Source of the DNA: Chrysemys picta bellii
Taxonomy: Eukaryota > Chordata > Testudines > Emydidae
Length of the DNA stretch: 64,000 bases
Direction: 5' to 3'
NCBI RefSeq assembly: GCF_011386835.1
Contig: NC_088791.1
Location: forward strand, 28,432,998 to 28,496,997
The notes under the pieces are model-generated. The model was not told the DNA's origin. It did no database searches and saw only the letters and a program-made list of their open reading frames with translations. Both the position numbers and the translations under genes were made by a program. Shown piece by piece: positions 44,682 to 58,340 of the stretch; position 1 is the first letter of the stretch, and each line of letters begins with the position of its first letter.

Positions 44682-45666
44682 CAGCTGGAGTACTGTGTCC
44701 AATTCTGGGCACCGCCGTTAAGGAAGGATGTGGACAAATTGGAGACAGTCTAGAGACGAGCAACAAAAATGCTAAAAGCTCTAGAAAACCTCACCTATGA
44801 AGAAAGGTTGAAAACAATTGGGCATGTTTAGTCTTGAGAAAAGAAGATTGAGGGGAAACCTGATAACAGTCTATTAGTATCTTAAGGGCTGTTATAAAAA
44901 GGACAGTGATCAATTGTTCTCCATGTCCATTGAATATAGGACAAGAAGTAATGAGCTTAATTGCAGGTAGGGAGATTTAGGTTGGATATTAGGAAAAACT
45001 TTCTAACTATAAGGGGGGATATGATAGAGGTATGATCATGAGTGATGTGGAGAAAGTGAATAAGGAAAAGTTATTTACTTGTTCCCATAATATAAGAACT
45101 AGGGGCCTCCAAATGAAATTAATGGGCAGCAGGTTTAAAACAAATAAAAGGAAGTTTTTCTTCACACAGCGCATAGTCAACCTGTGGAATTCTTTGCCTG
45201 AGGAGGTTGTGAAGGCAGGACTATAACAGGTTTTAAAAGAGAACTAGATAAATTCATGGAGGTTAAGTCCATTAATGGCTATTAGTCAGGATGGGTAAGG
45301 AATGGTGTCCCTAGACTCAGTTTGTCAGAGGGTGGAGATGGATGGCAGGAGAGAGATCACTTGATCATTACCTGTTAGGTTCACTCCCTCTGGGGCACCC
45401 TGGCATTGGCCACTGTCGGTAGACAGGATACTGGGCTGAATGGACCTTTGGTCTGACCCAGTACGGCAATTCTTATAAGGCTAGTTAAGCTCTGGAATAG
45501 GCTTCCAAGGGAGGTTGTGAAATCCTGGTCATTGGAAGCTTTTAAAAACAAGTTGGAAAAACACCTGTTAGGGATGGTCTGGGTTTACTTGGTCCTGCAA
45601 AAGTACAGGGGAGTGGTCTTGGTGACTTCTTGAGGTCCCTTCAGCCCTACGTCTATGATTCTATGA
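44682..45666 (+). mobile_element. CR1 LINE interrupted by a second CR1
   Basis: The outer CR1 starts near CAGCTGGAGTACTGTGTCC, runs to TTAGGAAAAACTTTCTAACTA, and resumes at GGCTAGTTAAGCTCTGGAAT, ending TCTATGATTCTATGATT, the octamer-type 3' tail. The intervening 45011-45477 is a younger CR1 with its own 3' end (TGGTCTGACCCAGTACGGC). TATAAGG occurs at both junctions. Confidence 0.9.
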
Positions 45667-48600
45667 TTTAATCAGCAATAGTCATTTTGTTTCTCTGTCT
45701 GCAATTTTAAATGTCCTTTTAAGAACAAATATGTAGCTCTCTTTGCCAAAAAGCAGATTAATTAGTGTTTGTGATGTGCAATACATTCTTATGAGTGGCA
45801 GAATACAGAGTCAGTGCTGACCTGGGGTTAGAGCACAGGCCCAGCTATCAGGATTATTGATGTTACTGTAGGATTGTTGGGCAAGTCATTTTAACCTCAC
45901 TGAAGTTCAGCTTGCCCTTCCATAAAATGGTCAGGGGACCTACTTCATAGAAGGAAGGCCACATTTGAAAAGCACAATGGTCTGGCTCCACAAAAGGGAC
46001 GTACCCATGGCAATGCTCAGCATCTAGAAAGTCACAGGAACACCATCCCCAAAGCCTGAGTTAAGTGCCTAGGCTCCCTATTTAGGAGAGATAGGTACCT
46101 ACGAATGTGATCCACAAAAGCCAGCATGCTAAGTGGGGAGCTGCCTAAACTAGCCCATGGGAGATGCCAACCAGAGGGGTGTGTCATAAGCTCTGTCCTC
46201 TCTGAGATTGGAGCCAAAGTCGAGGCTTCAGGGAGGTGCATATCTCTGCTTAGTGATCCACAGCCAGGATGCCCCCTCCTGGAGTGAGTCAGCTAAGTCA
46301 TTTCTTGTGAGTAGGAGCAAGGTGCCTGCCTCACTCTACAATAAAGGGCCGGAGGAGGAACCCACCTCATAAACGTTTAGTCCAGCAGACAGATGATTCA
46401 GCTGGCATACAGGAGACCCAGTTTCAAGAACAGGGATCTCTCACCTCTCAGAGGGTTGCTTTCACCCCTGAGCTATGAAATAGTCTGATGTGGGGTTCCC
46501 ACACCCATCTGGGATGCTCCAGCCAATGGCCACTACTCGTATGCTCCTTCCACTGTTAATTGACCCAGCGAACACTGATGTTTAAAATCAGACCTGAGTC
46601 CCAAATTAAGTTACTGGAATCAAGAGAGGCTGATATTTGCCAACATATTCTTGTCAAGGCCGTACTCCACTTGAAGAGTTTTGTTTATTTCCCCAATACC
46701 TTTCAGTAGACTATAGCTGGAGATAATCAGATGGTTGCTAAGGCAATATTTACACTAGGAACACCTTACTGGTGTACTAAACTGGCAATGCTTCTACTGC
46801 GGGTGTGCTTTGTACCAGCAGAGCGAAACCACCCCCATGAGAGAAACAGGTTGTACTGGTAAATGTGCAGTTTCTACGCTAAGGACATTTGCTGGTCCAC
46901 CTGTCAGAGAACAAACTTCTTTACACCCCGGACCAACAGCTATGCCAGCAGATGGCTGTAGTGTAGACACAGCGGGTGTTTTAATGTAATGGTATAGCAG
47001 TGTATTTAATGAGGAACATTGCAAGTCTCCCCCCCTACCCCCCAAAAAGCCACCCCCAAACAAAACCCAAAGCCACATTCTGCCATTGAAACAACCTCAG
47101 ACAGGAGATGGAAAATGCATTTCTGACTTACCTGTCTCTATTATAGCATAACATGGTAGCACTATTAGCCCTGTTAAAATGATGGGATCATGCATGCTGT
47201 ATTAATGTACTACTGTATTCTCATTTATATTCCTCAGAAGTTATTTCAAATGCTGTTGTATGTGGCGCAGAGACGTATTGCAAAATGATGTTCGGGATCT
47301 TACATAGCCCTATACTTAATACCTTCCACTTCTATAGCACGTTTGATACAAGGATCTCAAAGCATGTTACAAGCTTTGATTAATCAGTTACAACACAATT
47401 GTGATGACCAGGCATCTGGCCAATATGTTGCATACACAGCTAATCCACACAAAACCATAGCTGTATTATTATTACCATAATTGCTGGAACTAGCAGTGCA
47501 AGGGGAGAGGGGGTGCTACCACACCTCCTGGCTTGAAGTGGTTTCCATTATATACGGAGTTTACAGTTCAGCTCAATGGCTCTCAGAACCCCCACTATAC
47601 AAATTGTTCCAGCACCCCTGATTATTAAATCATCCTTTCCCAATCCCACCTCATTTATTTGTTTCGTCCACTTTTTACACCTGTTTTAACCAAGATTATA
47701 AGCTGGCAGAGGCAGAGACGGCCTTTTACTGCATGTCTGTACAGCTCCCCGATTGAGTGCCTCTGAAATACAAATATTAATGATAACCATGAGGCAGGTT
47801 AGTCTCATGAACTGCATTTTACAAATAGGGAAATTGAGACACAGATTGTCTAAGCTCAAGGGCATAAAGCAAGTGACTGGCAGTGTCAGAAATAGAACCC
47901 AGGACTCCGGATCATGGCAGCTCTAGTCTTTACATAGGGGTTGTCCAGAGAGCGGCTTCTCTCACAGTGGTGAGGCATCGGTCATTCTTCAAGCAGTGAT
48001 ACTTCCTATTCCGTGTGGCTTAGCCATGGCTCTTTTCGGGTAGGGTTTCTGGAGGTTTTTTTGACCAACCAAACTAAAAATCTTTTTTGCTCCTGTGTAG
48101 CTGTTTCCTTTGTTGGGTGTTTCTTGAGGATAAATACAACCATGGTCAAATCTGATGAGGACACTAGAACTACAGGGAAAGCCAACATGAGCACAAGTCA
48201 TTTAAGACCAAAGGTTAGGTTTTGATATCAAGAAGGGTACCACTAAAGCTGCTCTGAATAAAAACGTGCGAGTTTTTTTGTTTGTTTTTTAAGAGAGTAC
48301 ATTTCAGTTCAAACAGTTCCCTCGCCTCCCAGAGCTTAACATTCCCTGGTGGTAGGAACAACTTCTATCTGCAGCACTGTGCTAGCATATGGGAACAGGC
48401 CACGGGGATATGACATTGAATATAGACTGACTCAGCTAGGTTTGCTGTCCTAGAAGAGTCAAGTGCAAAATTAAACATACTGCATAAATGGAAGAAATCT
48501 TAAATACCCTAGTTTAGGCCAAGATTTTCAAAGCCAGATGGGGAACTTGGGAAATTAACGGGAAACGGACATCTATATCCCCTTGGTGGCTTTGACAATC

Positions 48601-51321
48601 TCAAGACTTAGTCCAAGGGCCAGATTCCACCAGTGGAACTTTGGCAGAAGGCACCCAGTGGAGGAAAGTCCATTTGGGGAGAGTGTCACAGTACCAACCC
48701 CATAGCATTTTCTCCCAGAGTGGACTCCTGGCTCCTAATGGAGCTGTCCATGGATGCACTGATGTGCAAACTACAAACCACCCATATGTACCTGGCATAG
48801 AGGTGTGTGGCGGGGGGGGGGGGGGGGGGCGGGAGAGGGGGGAGGGAGATTCAAGCCTTAAGTTATTAGTAACACAGGGAAGTGTAATTCACCTCTGTGC
48901 AGAGCTTCAGCCCAATGTCCATGCACACTTTGAGTACCATTTCACATTCCAATATATGGAGCCTGGGCCTTGGGCTGGCCCTCTCCACATGGGTGAGTTT
49001 CATCTACAAGACATTACTTTGCCCAAAACCAGATTTTTATTTCCCACCCCCTCTTGATCATGTCCCTTTAGGTGTCCCCACCTTTTCCCACCCATGGCTC
49101 ACACCACCTTCTCCCCCGCCCCCCCAACACTATATCCTGTAATCCTTTGCACTGTTTCAGCCAAACACATACACACAGGCCAACCTCAATTCCTTAAACT
49201 TTTGAAGGAAGTATTTCACCACAGCCTTTGGGCTAGCAGGCCTTTTTTACGGTTTGGCCGGACCCTAAGATGTGCTGAGCTCCTCTGTAGCTTCCTTTGT
49301 GGTCTGTGGGAGTTTCAGTTACCCAGGTCCTTTCAGGATCAGGCTCTTCGTCCATGTCCCACAGATTGGTTCCCATCCCCACATTTTAAAGGTTCATTTT
49401 CCAAGTTCTTGTTCCAAGCAGTAGATGGACTTTTCTGAGTGAATTGTAAAGAAAAAGTCTTCTTATTTAGAAAGCAGAGAGGCTTTAAATGCCACAGCAG
49501 CATCACCTGGTGAACTGTGATCTCAGAATGTATTGTCTTTGTGGTTACAAATGTGCCAGATGAGAGCCTGGAAGGAACGGATGTACCTCACTCTGTACTT
49601 CAATCTAAAAGCACATTTATCCTGCCGCATCTAAGCAGGCACCAAATGCTTCATAATAGAACTACCCAACAACCTCAGGGAAAGCAGGTAAATGTTACCA
49701 GCAGATTCATCTCGTCCTGTGTGCATTGCTGCACTCATTCCCTTCTCGAGAACGTACTGCTCTTTGAAGCAGAAGGGGAGGAAATAGAATGATCTTTACA
49801 ATTTTCAAGGGAAGTAACCCTGTGGTTTGAGTCATAGCATTTCTCAGGAATTAACAATTCATAGCCCAAGGGTGCCCATGGTACTGCCAGAGATATGAGA
49901 CGTGCTGATGGAAAAACGACTGGCAAGAGCCCACAAATACTGGGTTGTTTTAAGTTTTATGGAACAATGGTGACCCCCAGTGGTACATCAGGTTAATAAT
50001 GGAAGAAACTGATCAGTCATTTTTTTATGTAAAAAAGGAGATTGTGTAGATATAAAATTAGATATGGAAGGCATGCCAAGTGTAACACATTCTCTTGAGA
50101 GGTAACCCAATGAGAGAGAGAGAGAGAGAGGCTAAGGTGTGCATGTGATAGTGGGAGAGAGGCAGTAAGTGATGAATATGTAGGGTCATCATGCTTTCCA
50201 TGGCTATCATGTGAGCTGAAATCTCTAGAATCATGCTCTTAAAAAAAGCTGGGGAAAATGAAGGGGCTTTGGATACCAAGAGATGGCAGCCAGTAGAACA
50301 GAGTCTTTCTTTGCCTTCTGTGAACTGGTGATCCCATTAGCTACCTCAGAATAAACTGAGTTACCTTCACTAATGTGATATAGCAAGTGTTTATATTTCT
50401 CTCCACTTTCTATTAAGCTTTCCAATTAATCAGACCTAATCAAATCCTTCCTTAAATCGGATACAGACTATAGGCCTGATTTCCTCCTATGTTCCACCAA
50501 TTAATTATTTATCATTTGTGTAAAGTAGGTGTAAAACTCTACCGGGCCAGCATGGAAGTGTTCCACACCCAATTTTCACAGGGTTAAAAGACTAAGGTCT
50601 ACACTACAGAGTTTTGTCCACAAAAGTTATGCTGCTTTAATTAAACTGCTGTTGCATATCCACACTACTTTCCTTGTGTCGGCAAAGCACATCCACACGA
50701 GCAGCTCTTGCATCAATACAGAGAGCAGTGCATTGTGAGTAGCTATCCCATGGTTCAACTGGCCACAGGCTGCTTTGGGAAGGGTTTGCAATGCCTCCTG
50801 GGGAAGGTACAGCATCAGGTTTCTCAATCCGGTCATTCCAGGGGCATCCTACCAGATTGCCAGCTGGTTTTCAACTGAAGTGTATGTGGGGGGGAGAAGG
50901 GGGAGAGTGTGTGAGTGTGTGTGTGGATGGGGGGGGGGGGAAGATACAGAAACAGTGTGTGTGTGTTGGGGAAATGTGTGAGAGATTGTGTGTGGGGGGG
51001 GGGTGAGAGAGAGAGAGAGAGAGAGAGTGTGCGCGCGCGTGCGCACACCTACGGAGAAAAGCCCATATCCCCATCACTTGACTTCAGTTTGTGGCACTGC
51101 ACACAATTCTCAGTTAATTAAAATTCTGGTAAGTAAAAATCCTTACTCAGATGATCTAGGTCCAGATCCCGAGTTCACTGAAGGTAATGGGAGTCTTTCC
51201 AAGGGCTTTGGATCAGGCCCTAAACCAGGCTTGCCAGTCAGCTCTTGTTCTTATTCCAGGAATGTGGGGACACATTAGTGGTTTAGGGCCTAATTCACTA
51301 TTGCCCTGAAACCTTGTGTAG
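45667..51321. other. Intergenic region, middle
   Basis: No gene was recognised. Partial repeats include a dispersed unit at about 46060-46300, a Harbinger-like fragment at about 46740-46985 (ending AGTGTAGACAC), a possible element at about 47485-47620 (GCTGGAACTAGC and GTTCCAGCACCCCTG), a G-run at 48812-48829, (AG)n at about 50112-50131, a half Harbinger MITE at about 50595-50770, and G-, GT- and GA-rich tracts at 50880-51045. Confidence 0.55.
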
Positions 51322-52031
51322 TAGGGTTACCATATCTATCAAATAAAAAAAAGAGGACCCTCCACAGGCCCTGGCCCCGCCCATTTCTCCACCCCCCCAG
51401 CCCCACCCCAACTCCGCCCCTTCCCTGCCCTAACTCCGCCCCCTCCTCCCTCCCACTCCCAGCCACGCGGAAAGGGCTGCCCAAGCGCTACCGGCTTCAC
51501 GGTTTGCCGGGCAGCCTCCAGACCCTGCGCCCCCGGCCGGCGCTTCCCCAGCGCAGCTGGAGCCCAGGAGGGGAAGCGCCCAGCTGGGGGTGCAGGGTCT
51601 GGGGGCTGCCCGGCAAACTGTGAAGCCGGTAGCGCTTGGGCTTCGGGCAGCCCCCTTGCCTCCGGACCCTGCGCCCCCAGCCGGGCACTTCCCCTCCCGG
51701 GCTCCGCCGCGGCTGGAGGCTCTGCTCCTCCCCTGACTCTTCGGCTCTGTTTAAGAGCCGAGCTGCCCAAGCCAGCGCTACCGGCTTCGGGCAGCCCCCA
51801 TGCCTCCGGACCCTGCGCCGCCGGAGCCCGGGAGGGGAAGTGCCCTGCCGGCGGCTGAGGTCCGGAGGCAAGGGGGCTGCCTGAAGCCCATAGCGCTCGG
51901 GCAGCTCGGCTCTTAAACAGAGCCGCCATTTTCCCGGACATGTTTGGCTTTTTGGCAATTCCCCCCGGACGGGGGTTTGAGTGCCGAAAAGCCGGACGTG
52001 TCCGGGAAAAAGAGGACATATGGTAACCCTA
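51322..52031. mobile_element. hAT-like element with exact 8-bp duplication
   Basis: A 710-bp element with perfect 14-bp inverted ends TAGGGTTACCATAT and ATATGGTAACCCTA, flanked by TTGTGTAG on both sides (51314-51321 and 52032-52039). Subterminal AAAAAGAGGAC is also near both ends. The GC-rich interior contains several inverted or repeated blocks (GAAGCCGGTAGCGCTTGGGC and related). No transposase is present. Confidence 0.94.
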
Positions 52032-52363
52032 TTGTGTAGCCACTTACACTAGTGCAAAGAATGTGTAAAATATTACACAATCTGAATGAGTGTGTTTTAC
52101 ACTTGATTTGCACTGGTGTGAGTGCACAAGGTGCATGGCCACTGCTGCAGTGAATCAGCTTCTCAGAATTTAAAATGGTTTCAATGCCACCCTAATCTGT
52201 GGAAATACAGTTTTACCTTCAGCAGCAACTCTTAGCTTTGCTGGGTAAATTTAGCCACTTGACAACATCCTTAGTTCCAGAGGAGAAGAAACCTGGCAGC
52301 AGTTTACACTGTATTAATAAATCTTTGTTAAGAAATAAGATTTCATCTGAAGTGATAGATATA

Positions 52364-52365
<2 letters not shown>

Positions 52366-52427
<62 letters not shown>
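52366..52427. repeat. (GT)n microsatellite
   Basis: About 31 uninterrupted GT units followed by a short GA-rich tail. The open frames of Cys/Val and Thr/His across it are artefacts. Confidence 0.98.
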
Positions 52428-52435
<8 letters not shown>

Positions 52436-52439
52436 TGAG

Positions 52440-55400
52440 AGAGAAAGGAATAAAAGCACTGAAAGCAAGTCTCACTACATTAATATAGACATAGGAATAT
52501 CTGCACATGGGGGTGGGCACTCATACAATGTCAGAAGCAAGCTGGAGCAAAGGCAGATATGCTCAGAGATTTCTCACACAGCCTGGGCTGAATTAATAGT
52601 GACATCACTCGGTTGTGGGAGGATCATGCACTATTGTTGAATCGGGAAAGGGAATAACAGTACTAGGGCATTCCAGTTTCTCTCCACAACTATCAGTATA
52701 AACTTATCCACTCAGCAAAATAGGAAAGCAGCCACACATCCTTCAGCATGGACTCAGTCTTAATTAATTCTGCAGAGTCTTACCTTGTTGCCTGGCAGAT
52801 TATGTATCTTTTAACTCGCTGTAGCAGTAGAGCATTACACATGGTGTCAGCCATATTACAGACAAGGAGCTTGATTTTCCATAGCACTGTACCTCACACA
52901 GTCATTTATGCTGATGAAATGTGGCTGTAAAATCTGCCATTCTGCTTTGGTAACATACTGCACCCACTTTACAATCACTGTAAATATCTGCACATGGTGG
53001 GGGACACTGGTGCATTAGGTTCAAGGTCCATGGAAGAAAAAAGCCACAGAATCCACTCTGTTTGCAGAGACCCTGCAACTACCTACAGCTGAGGAGGTAA
53101 TTAGCCCACATGCTAAAAAGCAGACAGCTGCAGTGAAGTTATAGATTTTAAAAATTCAGATTAAATGCACAAAACTGGACTATTGGCTCATACCTGCCTC
53201 TTCCTTATTAGGTAAATAAGGATCACATGTTGGTGGGCATCAACAGCAATGATTTCCTGCACTTACAGGCGTTCCTCTCAGGAGTTATTATTATTTGTAT
53301 TATCATAATGCCAAGATGCCTCAGTCATGGACAAGGACTCCCATTGTGCTACGGGCTGTACAAACACCAGGTCAATTAATAGGAGGAGGATACTTTGCTC
53401 CCCACTGTGGTTAGATGTGTCTTGAAAGGACTATCACATTGTGGACACTACGGGAAACATAATCAGGAGTTCAGACCTGAACTTTTCCATAGTTCAAAGG
53501 GGCTCATCTCTGTGGTTCTGCATTGAATCCATTATTAGTGTGTTACTTCCTCATCTCTTCTCAGAACTTTACGTTTTGTTTCAGGGAATTCTTTCCTGTT
53601 ATCTAGTTTGATATGCATTAAAGTGAAATGTGCAGTTTAATAATGTGCTGTTTTCATGATGCAAAATGTGTGTTATTCCAGTGAGACTATTAACTACTTC
53701 ACATCTGTGCAAGTTCCTAAGCCAATGCTGGTCCTTCTGAACTGTGTAGCTTCTGTTGTACAACAGTATAATAGATGTTTGTGTAAGAACATGACTATTT
53801 TAATTTGAAGTCATAATAGCATCTTTTTGTACAGCTCAGACCACTAAACTGCCTGTCAGATTTGCACAAATCCGATAGTCAGAGGCCTATCAGATTTGCT
53901 CAGGCAGGGAGTTCCATGCATAACATTTCTTCTGATGGAGCTAAACCAGAATGTCTGGTTTAATAAGGATGTTCCTGATGAAAAACTCTTATTCAAAGCA
54001 AGCTTATAGACAAAGGAGACACTGCACAGCATCAGACAATATGGTTTTTTTTCCAGCTACTTGGTATGTTTCCTTTACTGCTTTCCCAGTTACATGCTTT
54101 GCTTGAACTAGAATATTTAAGGCCAGATCCTCAGCGGGCATCAATCCATCAGTGGAGCCATGCCAATTGACACTAGCTGAGAATCTGGCCCTTAATATTT
54201 AATGACAAAATCATCTTCGTGCAGCCTGGTACATCCACCCAACAAAGCCATGTATGAGTGGTTTCCACTGATTTACCACAGAAGGAAATGTGTGCTTTTG
54301 AAGCTGTGGAGGGATGAGTGGTGGCTTCAAATGATCCCGCAGATCTTCCTTGGTCATAACAAAAAGCACCAGCAACTATATAGGGAATTTTTAGAATCTC
54401 ACGGATACAAATATAAAAAAAGAAGAGAAGCCATTTATCCTGGCAGATACAGAGACCGTGTGAAATGCAATCAAAATGAGCCATAAAAATTGCAAAAGCA
54501 ATTGGCAGTTGCCCTGTGCCTTGTGCAGTCATCTACACCAGTACAGAGAGAGAGTACAATTCTGCTGTTCTGATTTAGACCCAGGTGACCACACCAGGTG
54601 CGGGGGAACAGTGAATCAGGCTCTGTCTCGGCCCATTTCTACCCAAGCCTCCTGTACCTGGGGATGTGTGCGATGCCCCCTTTCTATAGGAAATGGGTTC
54701 TTCTGGAATGTAATAATTTTGTTTCTCTCTTGCAGCAGGAGATCCCTCTATGTTACACATCAGAGCAGTCTCAAAAGGGGTCAGAGGCCCTGACTGGAGG
54801 ACTCTTTCAAAAAACTGCAGCCCATGCAACGCTCTGCTAGTTCGGGGTTTGAAATGGAAATGCAACTAGCCCCGTTTAGTGTACAACTCTTTTGGGTTCC
54901 ATAATCCTGTTGTTGAAATTAGAAACAAAGCCTTTTGTTATCCCCAGATGAGTACAAAGGGTTTAAAACAGTGTTTCCTGGCTCTGGATGGATTTCATAA
55001 TGAAACCTGTGATGTATAGCAAAACTTCTGGGTAGAAAGAGCCCTGATGAGTTCTGCCAAACCCTTTGGAACTGGCACCCCATCCAATGAACTGAAAGAA
55101 ACGTGCTATTTCAGAATAGAACTCAGAAATCTTGACTCCTAGTTTCCTGTTATAACCATTAGAACACATACGTGTGTGTGTGTGTGTGTATATTTTACCA
55201 ATGACATTGAAATATACTTGATACAGTAAAAATGAAAGGTGTTACCTATTCCCTAGGGTTGGTTTTGAGATTTGAAGGAACCTGCATACTGCTCCACACC
55301 AATCTCCCTTTCTTCCAAAGTGTTTTCATACCTCAGATCTTCTGTTTCACTCTTTTAAAGGTGCTTAATAAGCATTAGTTCCCTTACATGACGATTCACT

Positions 55401-56437
55401 AGAGGAAGCTGGAACAAAGGTGATGAGCAAGAGGATTTTCACCCTCCTGACCAAAAAAAAAGGTAATTCCCTTCTCTTCATGTGTCATTATATAATGCCT
55501 GCATCTGAAGAAATGGGTTTTTTACTCACAAAAGCTTATGCCCAAATATATCTGTTAGTCTTTAAGGTGCCTCCGGACTCCTTGTTGTTGGTTTGTTTGT
55601 TTTTTAAAAGAAGCCTCCCTACCCTGACAGATGCTGGAGAAATTGCTGCCAGCTAGAGATACCCTATGCTGAGAGAATCTCACCTAGAGCGATCTGGCAG
55701 CTTTCCAGCTCTTTTGTTCTGTCAGAATGATACAATCGGGCCCTCTATACATTTCCTATTAGTTTCAGTGCTTCTTGTGCAGTCAGAAAAAAAAGCTATT
55801 CAGCCAGTGGAGGGTCCTTTTAACAAGTGCGTAAACAAGACACAAAAACATTTCACAGCTGCCAGCACAAAGGTGATGTAACTTCAAAGGCAAAATGACA
55901 AGGACTGGCTTCCCACCACCTGTGAGCTTCCTGGGCAAATGAGGGCAGTTCCTTTTCCATCCAGCAACCCTCCAGAGGCTGACTGCTACTGTGGCATGAT
56001 GCCTTGAATTCTTCCTCCTCAATTTGCAGGACTCCTCCAGAGAGCCAGTGCAAGCAGGGGAACAGAAAGCCATGGAAAGCTAAGCAGCTGATGTTTATTC
56101 TGGGAAGGAGAGAGTGACTCAGATCCACTTACCCCTGTTATATAAGAGCCTCTGTTAAAACTTGTCTTACTTACCCTGGAATAGATGTCACACGGAGCAG
56201 ACTTCATTGCAGCTGAGAGTCAAAATCTGTGGGAGCTGTGACCTATTGACATTTAGTTGTATTAAACTTCTTGTGTCCTGAAGTAATTAGTTTAAAAATG
56301 AACTGGTTTTCTTACAAATAAAATAAGCAACTTAGGCAGTTGAATTACTTGGTGCCAGGGATTCCTTGACAATGTGCATTTGTATTTAGCAGTTAATGTT
56401 TGAGGCCAAAAGAACATTTATTAAAAAAAAAAAAAAA
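52440..56437. other. Intergenic region, third part
   Basis: No gene was recognised. 54119-54192 is a palindromic MITE-like unit. About 55500-55590 is a copy of the dispersed repeat at 2925. A poly(A) run lies at about 56423-56437. The 285-nt open frame at 54202-54486 has no recognisable family. Confidence 0.5.
54119..54192. repeat. Short palindromic MITE-like unit
   Basis: AAGGCCAGATCCTCAGC at the left and GCTGAGAATCTGGCCCTT at the right are near-perfect inverted arms of a 74-bp unit, able to form a hairpin. I recognise the arms as a frequent repeat in turtle genomes. Confidence 0.7.
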
Positions 56438-56542
56438 TTATAATCAAATATTTGGCAGTGAGCTTTTAAATCTAATAAAGATACTCCAAGCTGTACCTAA
56501 CACCATATAAGCATCCAAGAGTATACTGTAATATACACATTT
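56438..56542 (+). repeat. 105-bp direct repeat, first copy
   Basis: From TTATAATCAAATATTTGG to ATATACACATTT. It is repeated at 58236-58340 with the same length and one mismatch (AAATC versus AATTC). A poly(A) run precedes this copy. Confidence 0.97.
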
Positions 56543-56891
56543 ACATTTTTTTAAAATTTAAAAAAAATTTTTTTTAAATATTTATTATTTCACTTTGTCA
56601 CAACCCACTAATTACAGCTAGGTTGTGGGCACTTAGTGAAAATCCATTTATTTTACAAAAAATAAATAAATAATTTAAGCCTTTTCCTCTACTGTTTTGT
56701 CTGTCCATCTTTCAGCATGCAAACTCTTTGGAACATGCCTTCTCTTATATTTGAAAAGTACCCACCTAATGGTGAGTGCTACTGACAAACAACAGTAGTG
56801 ACTCTTTAGGGAACCATTTTAAAACAGAGTTACAGCAAGTTGCTTTCCCATATTTCATTACAGGGAAAGAATCAACACTGGACAACACTCA

Positions 56892-57189
56892 GGCTAGGTC
56901 TACTCTATGGGGCAGGGGGGTCGACCTAAGATACGCAACTTCAGCTACGTGAATAGCGTAGCTGAAGTTGCGTATTTTAGGTCAACTTACCTGGCTGTGA
57001 GGACGGCAGCGAGTTGACCGCTGCCATGCCGCCATCAACTCCGCTTCCGCCTCTTGCCGCGGTGGATTTCCGGAGTCCACGGCGGAGCCATCGGGGATCG
57101 ATTTTATTGCGTCTTCACTAGATGCAATAAGTCGATCCCCAATAGATCGATTGCTACCCGCCGATCTGGTGGGTAGCAAAGACGGGCCC
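56892..57189. mobile_element. Harbinger-type MITE with TCA target duplication
   Basis: GGCTAGGTCTACTCT to AAAGACGGGCCC, flanked by TCA (56889-56891 and 57190-57192). It shares ATTTTAGGTCAACTTACC-like and GATCGATT blocks with the copies at 3105 and 22371. It lies between the two copies of the 105-bp direct repeat. Confidence 0.88.
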
Positions 57190-58235
57190 TCAGCTTAATT
57201 CCACCTGCAGGTTATTTCCAAAATGCCAATGCTGCATGCACTAATTTAATAAATTCTACTTCCTTGTGACCAATCCTGTAATCATGCCGATTAGCATTAT
57301 TGTGAACATTATAGTGAATAGTCCTGTTGAAATCAGTCAAGTTAAGCACACTTAAGCACAGTATAAAATGTTTGCAAGTTTGGGGCCTTGCTGGGTAAAT
57401 GTTGGGGATTAAATTTAAAGGGACACAGTTGGGGTAAAAACAAAGAATTTAAAAATTTGACTTCACTTTTCACTGTTTATACTATTTGTTTCCTTTGTGC
57501 ATATCCATCAGTATAAGCAAAAAATATAAAAGTAAATTCTCATTTACCAGCAGAATAATGCACTGCTTAAGGTGTAAAGATGTCAGGGGAATGTTTGTTT
57601 TTAAAAAGTTCCCCTTGGAATCTTTTTAAGGTAAATTCATGACAACTTTTCTATTGGTGTTAGGCTTTGATAAGGGAGTTTTTAAAATATAAATATATAC
57701 AAATAGAGATTTTGGGTTAAAGTTGAAAAAGGATATTTAACCTGCAAACATTTAATGGGTATATATAGAAAAGGTGGTGACAGAACTAAACTTTGGCAGC
57801 GAGCCTGAATGAATAATAACAACTGCTGAAAAGTCAAGTCCTTGGCTTAGGTTACTTGACTGTAGGAGTGCTTGATTACTTCAAACGTGGCCCAGTTTGA
57901 TTTAGAAAAGTGTCTGACTAGGGTTTTCTGCAACTGTGTTGCTACAGTAATTTCCTTTACACTCTGCCCAAGCTTTCATTCACATTCTCCTATATGTAAA
58001 GTGGTTTAGATAGGACTATCACCTGTGAAGTATCAGAGAGTGAATAATGAAGGGGAATGGAACCAGGCTTGGGGAGAATGGAGCTGGCACTAGATTAAGT
58101 ATTGCAAATGGAGAATTAAGTTGTTGGAAGGGGTGAAGTGAGGAAGGAGAAGCCCAACAGCACAGAAATCATATCTCCAAGGAGCTCTTGGGGGCCTGCT
58201 GAAGTTAGAGCACTTAAAATAGTGTCCAATTATAT

Positions 58236-58340
58236 TTATAATCAAATATTTGGCAGTGAGCTTTTAATTCTAATAAAGATACTCCAAGCTGTACCTAACA
58301 CCATATAAGCATCCAAGAGTATACTGTAATATACACATTT
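58236..58340 (+). repeat. 105-bp direct repeat, second copy
   Basis: The same sequence as 56438-56542 with one mismatch in 105, 1798 bp downstream. The flanks of the two copies differ on both sides, so the duplicated unit is sharply bounded. No transposon ends or target duplication are seen. Confidence 0.97.

Noticed and set aside
54202..54486. A 94-codon frame
   Set aside because: No family resemblance, no splice context, and it adjoins a palindromic MITE; chance cannot be excluded.
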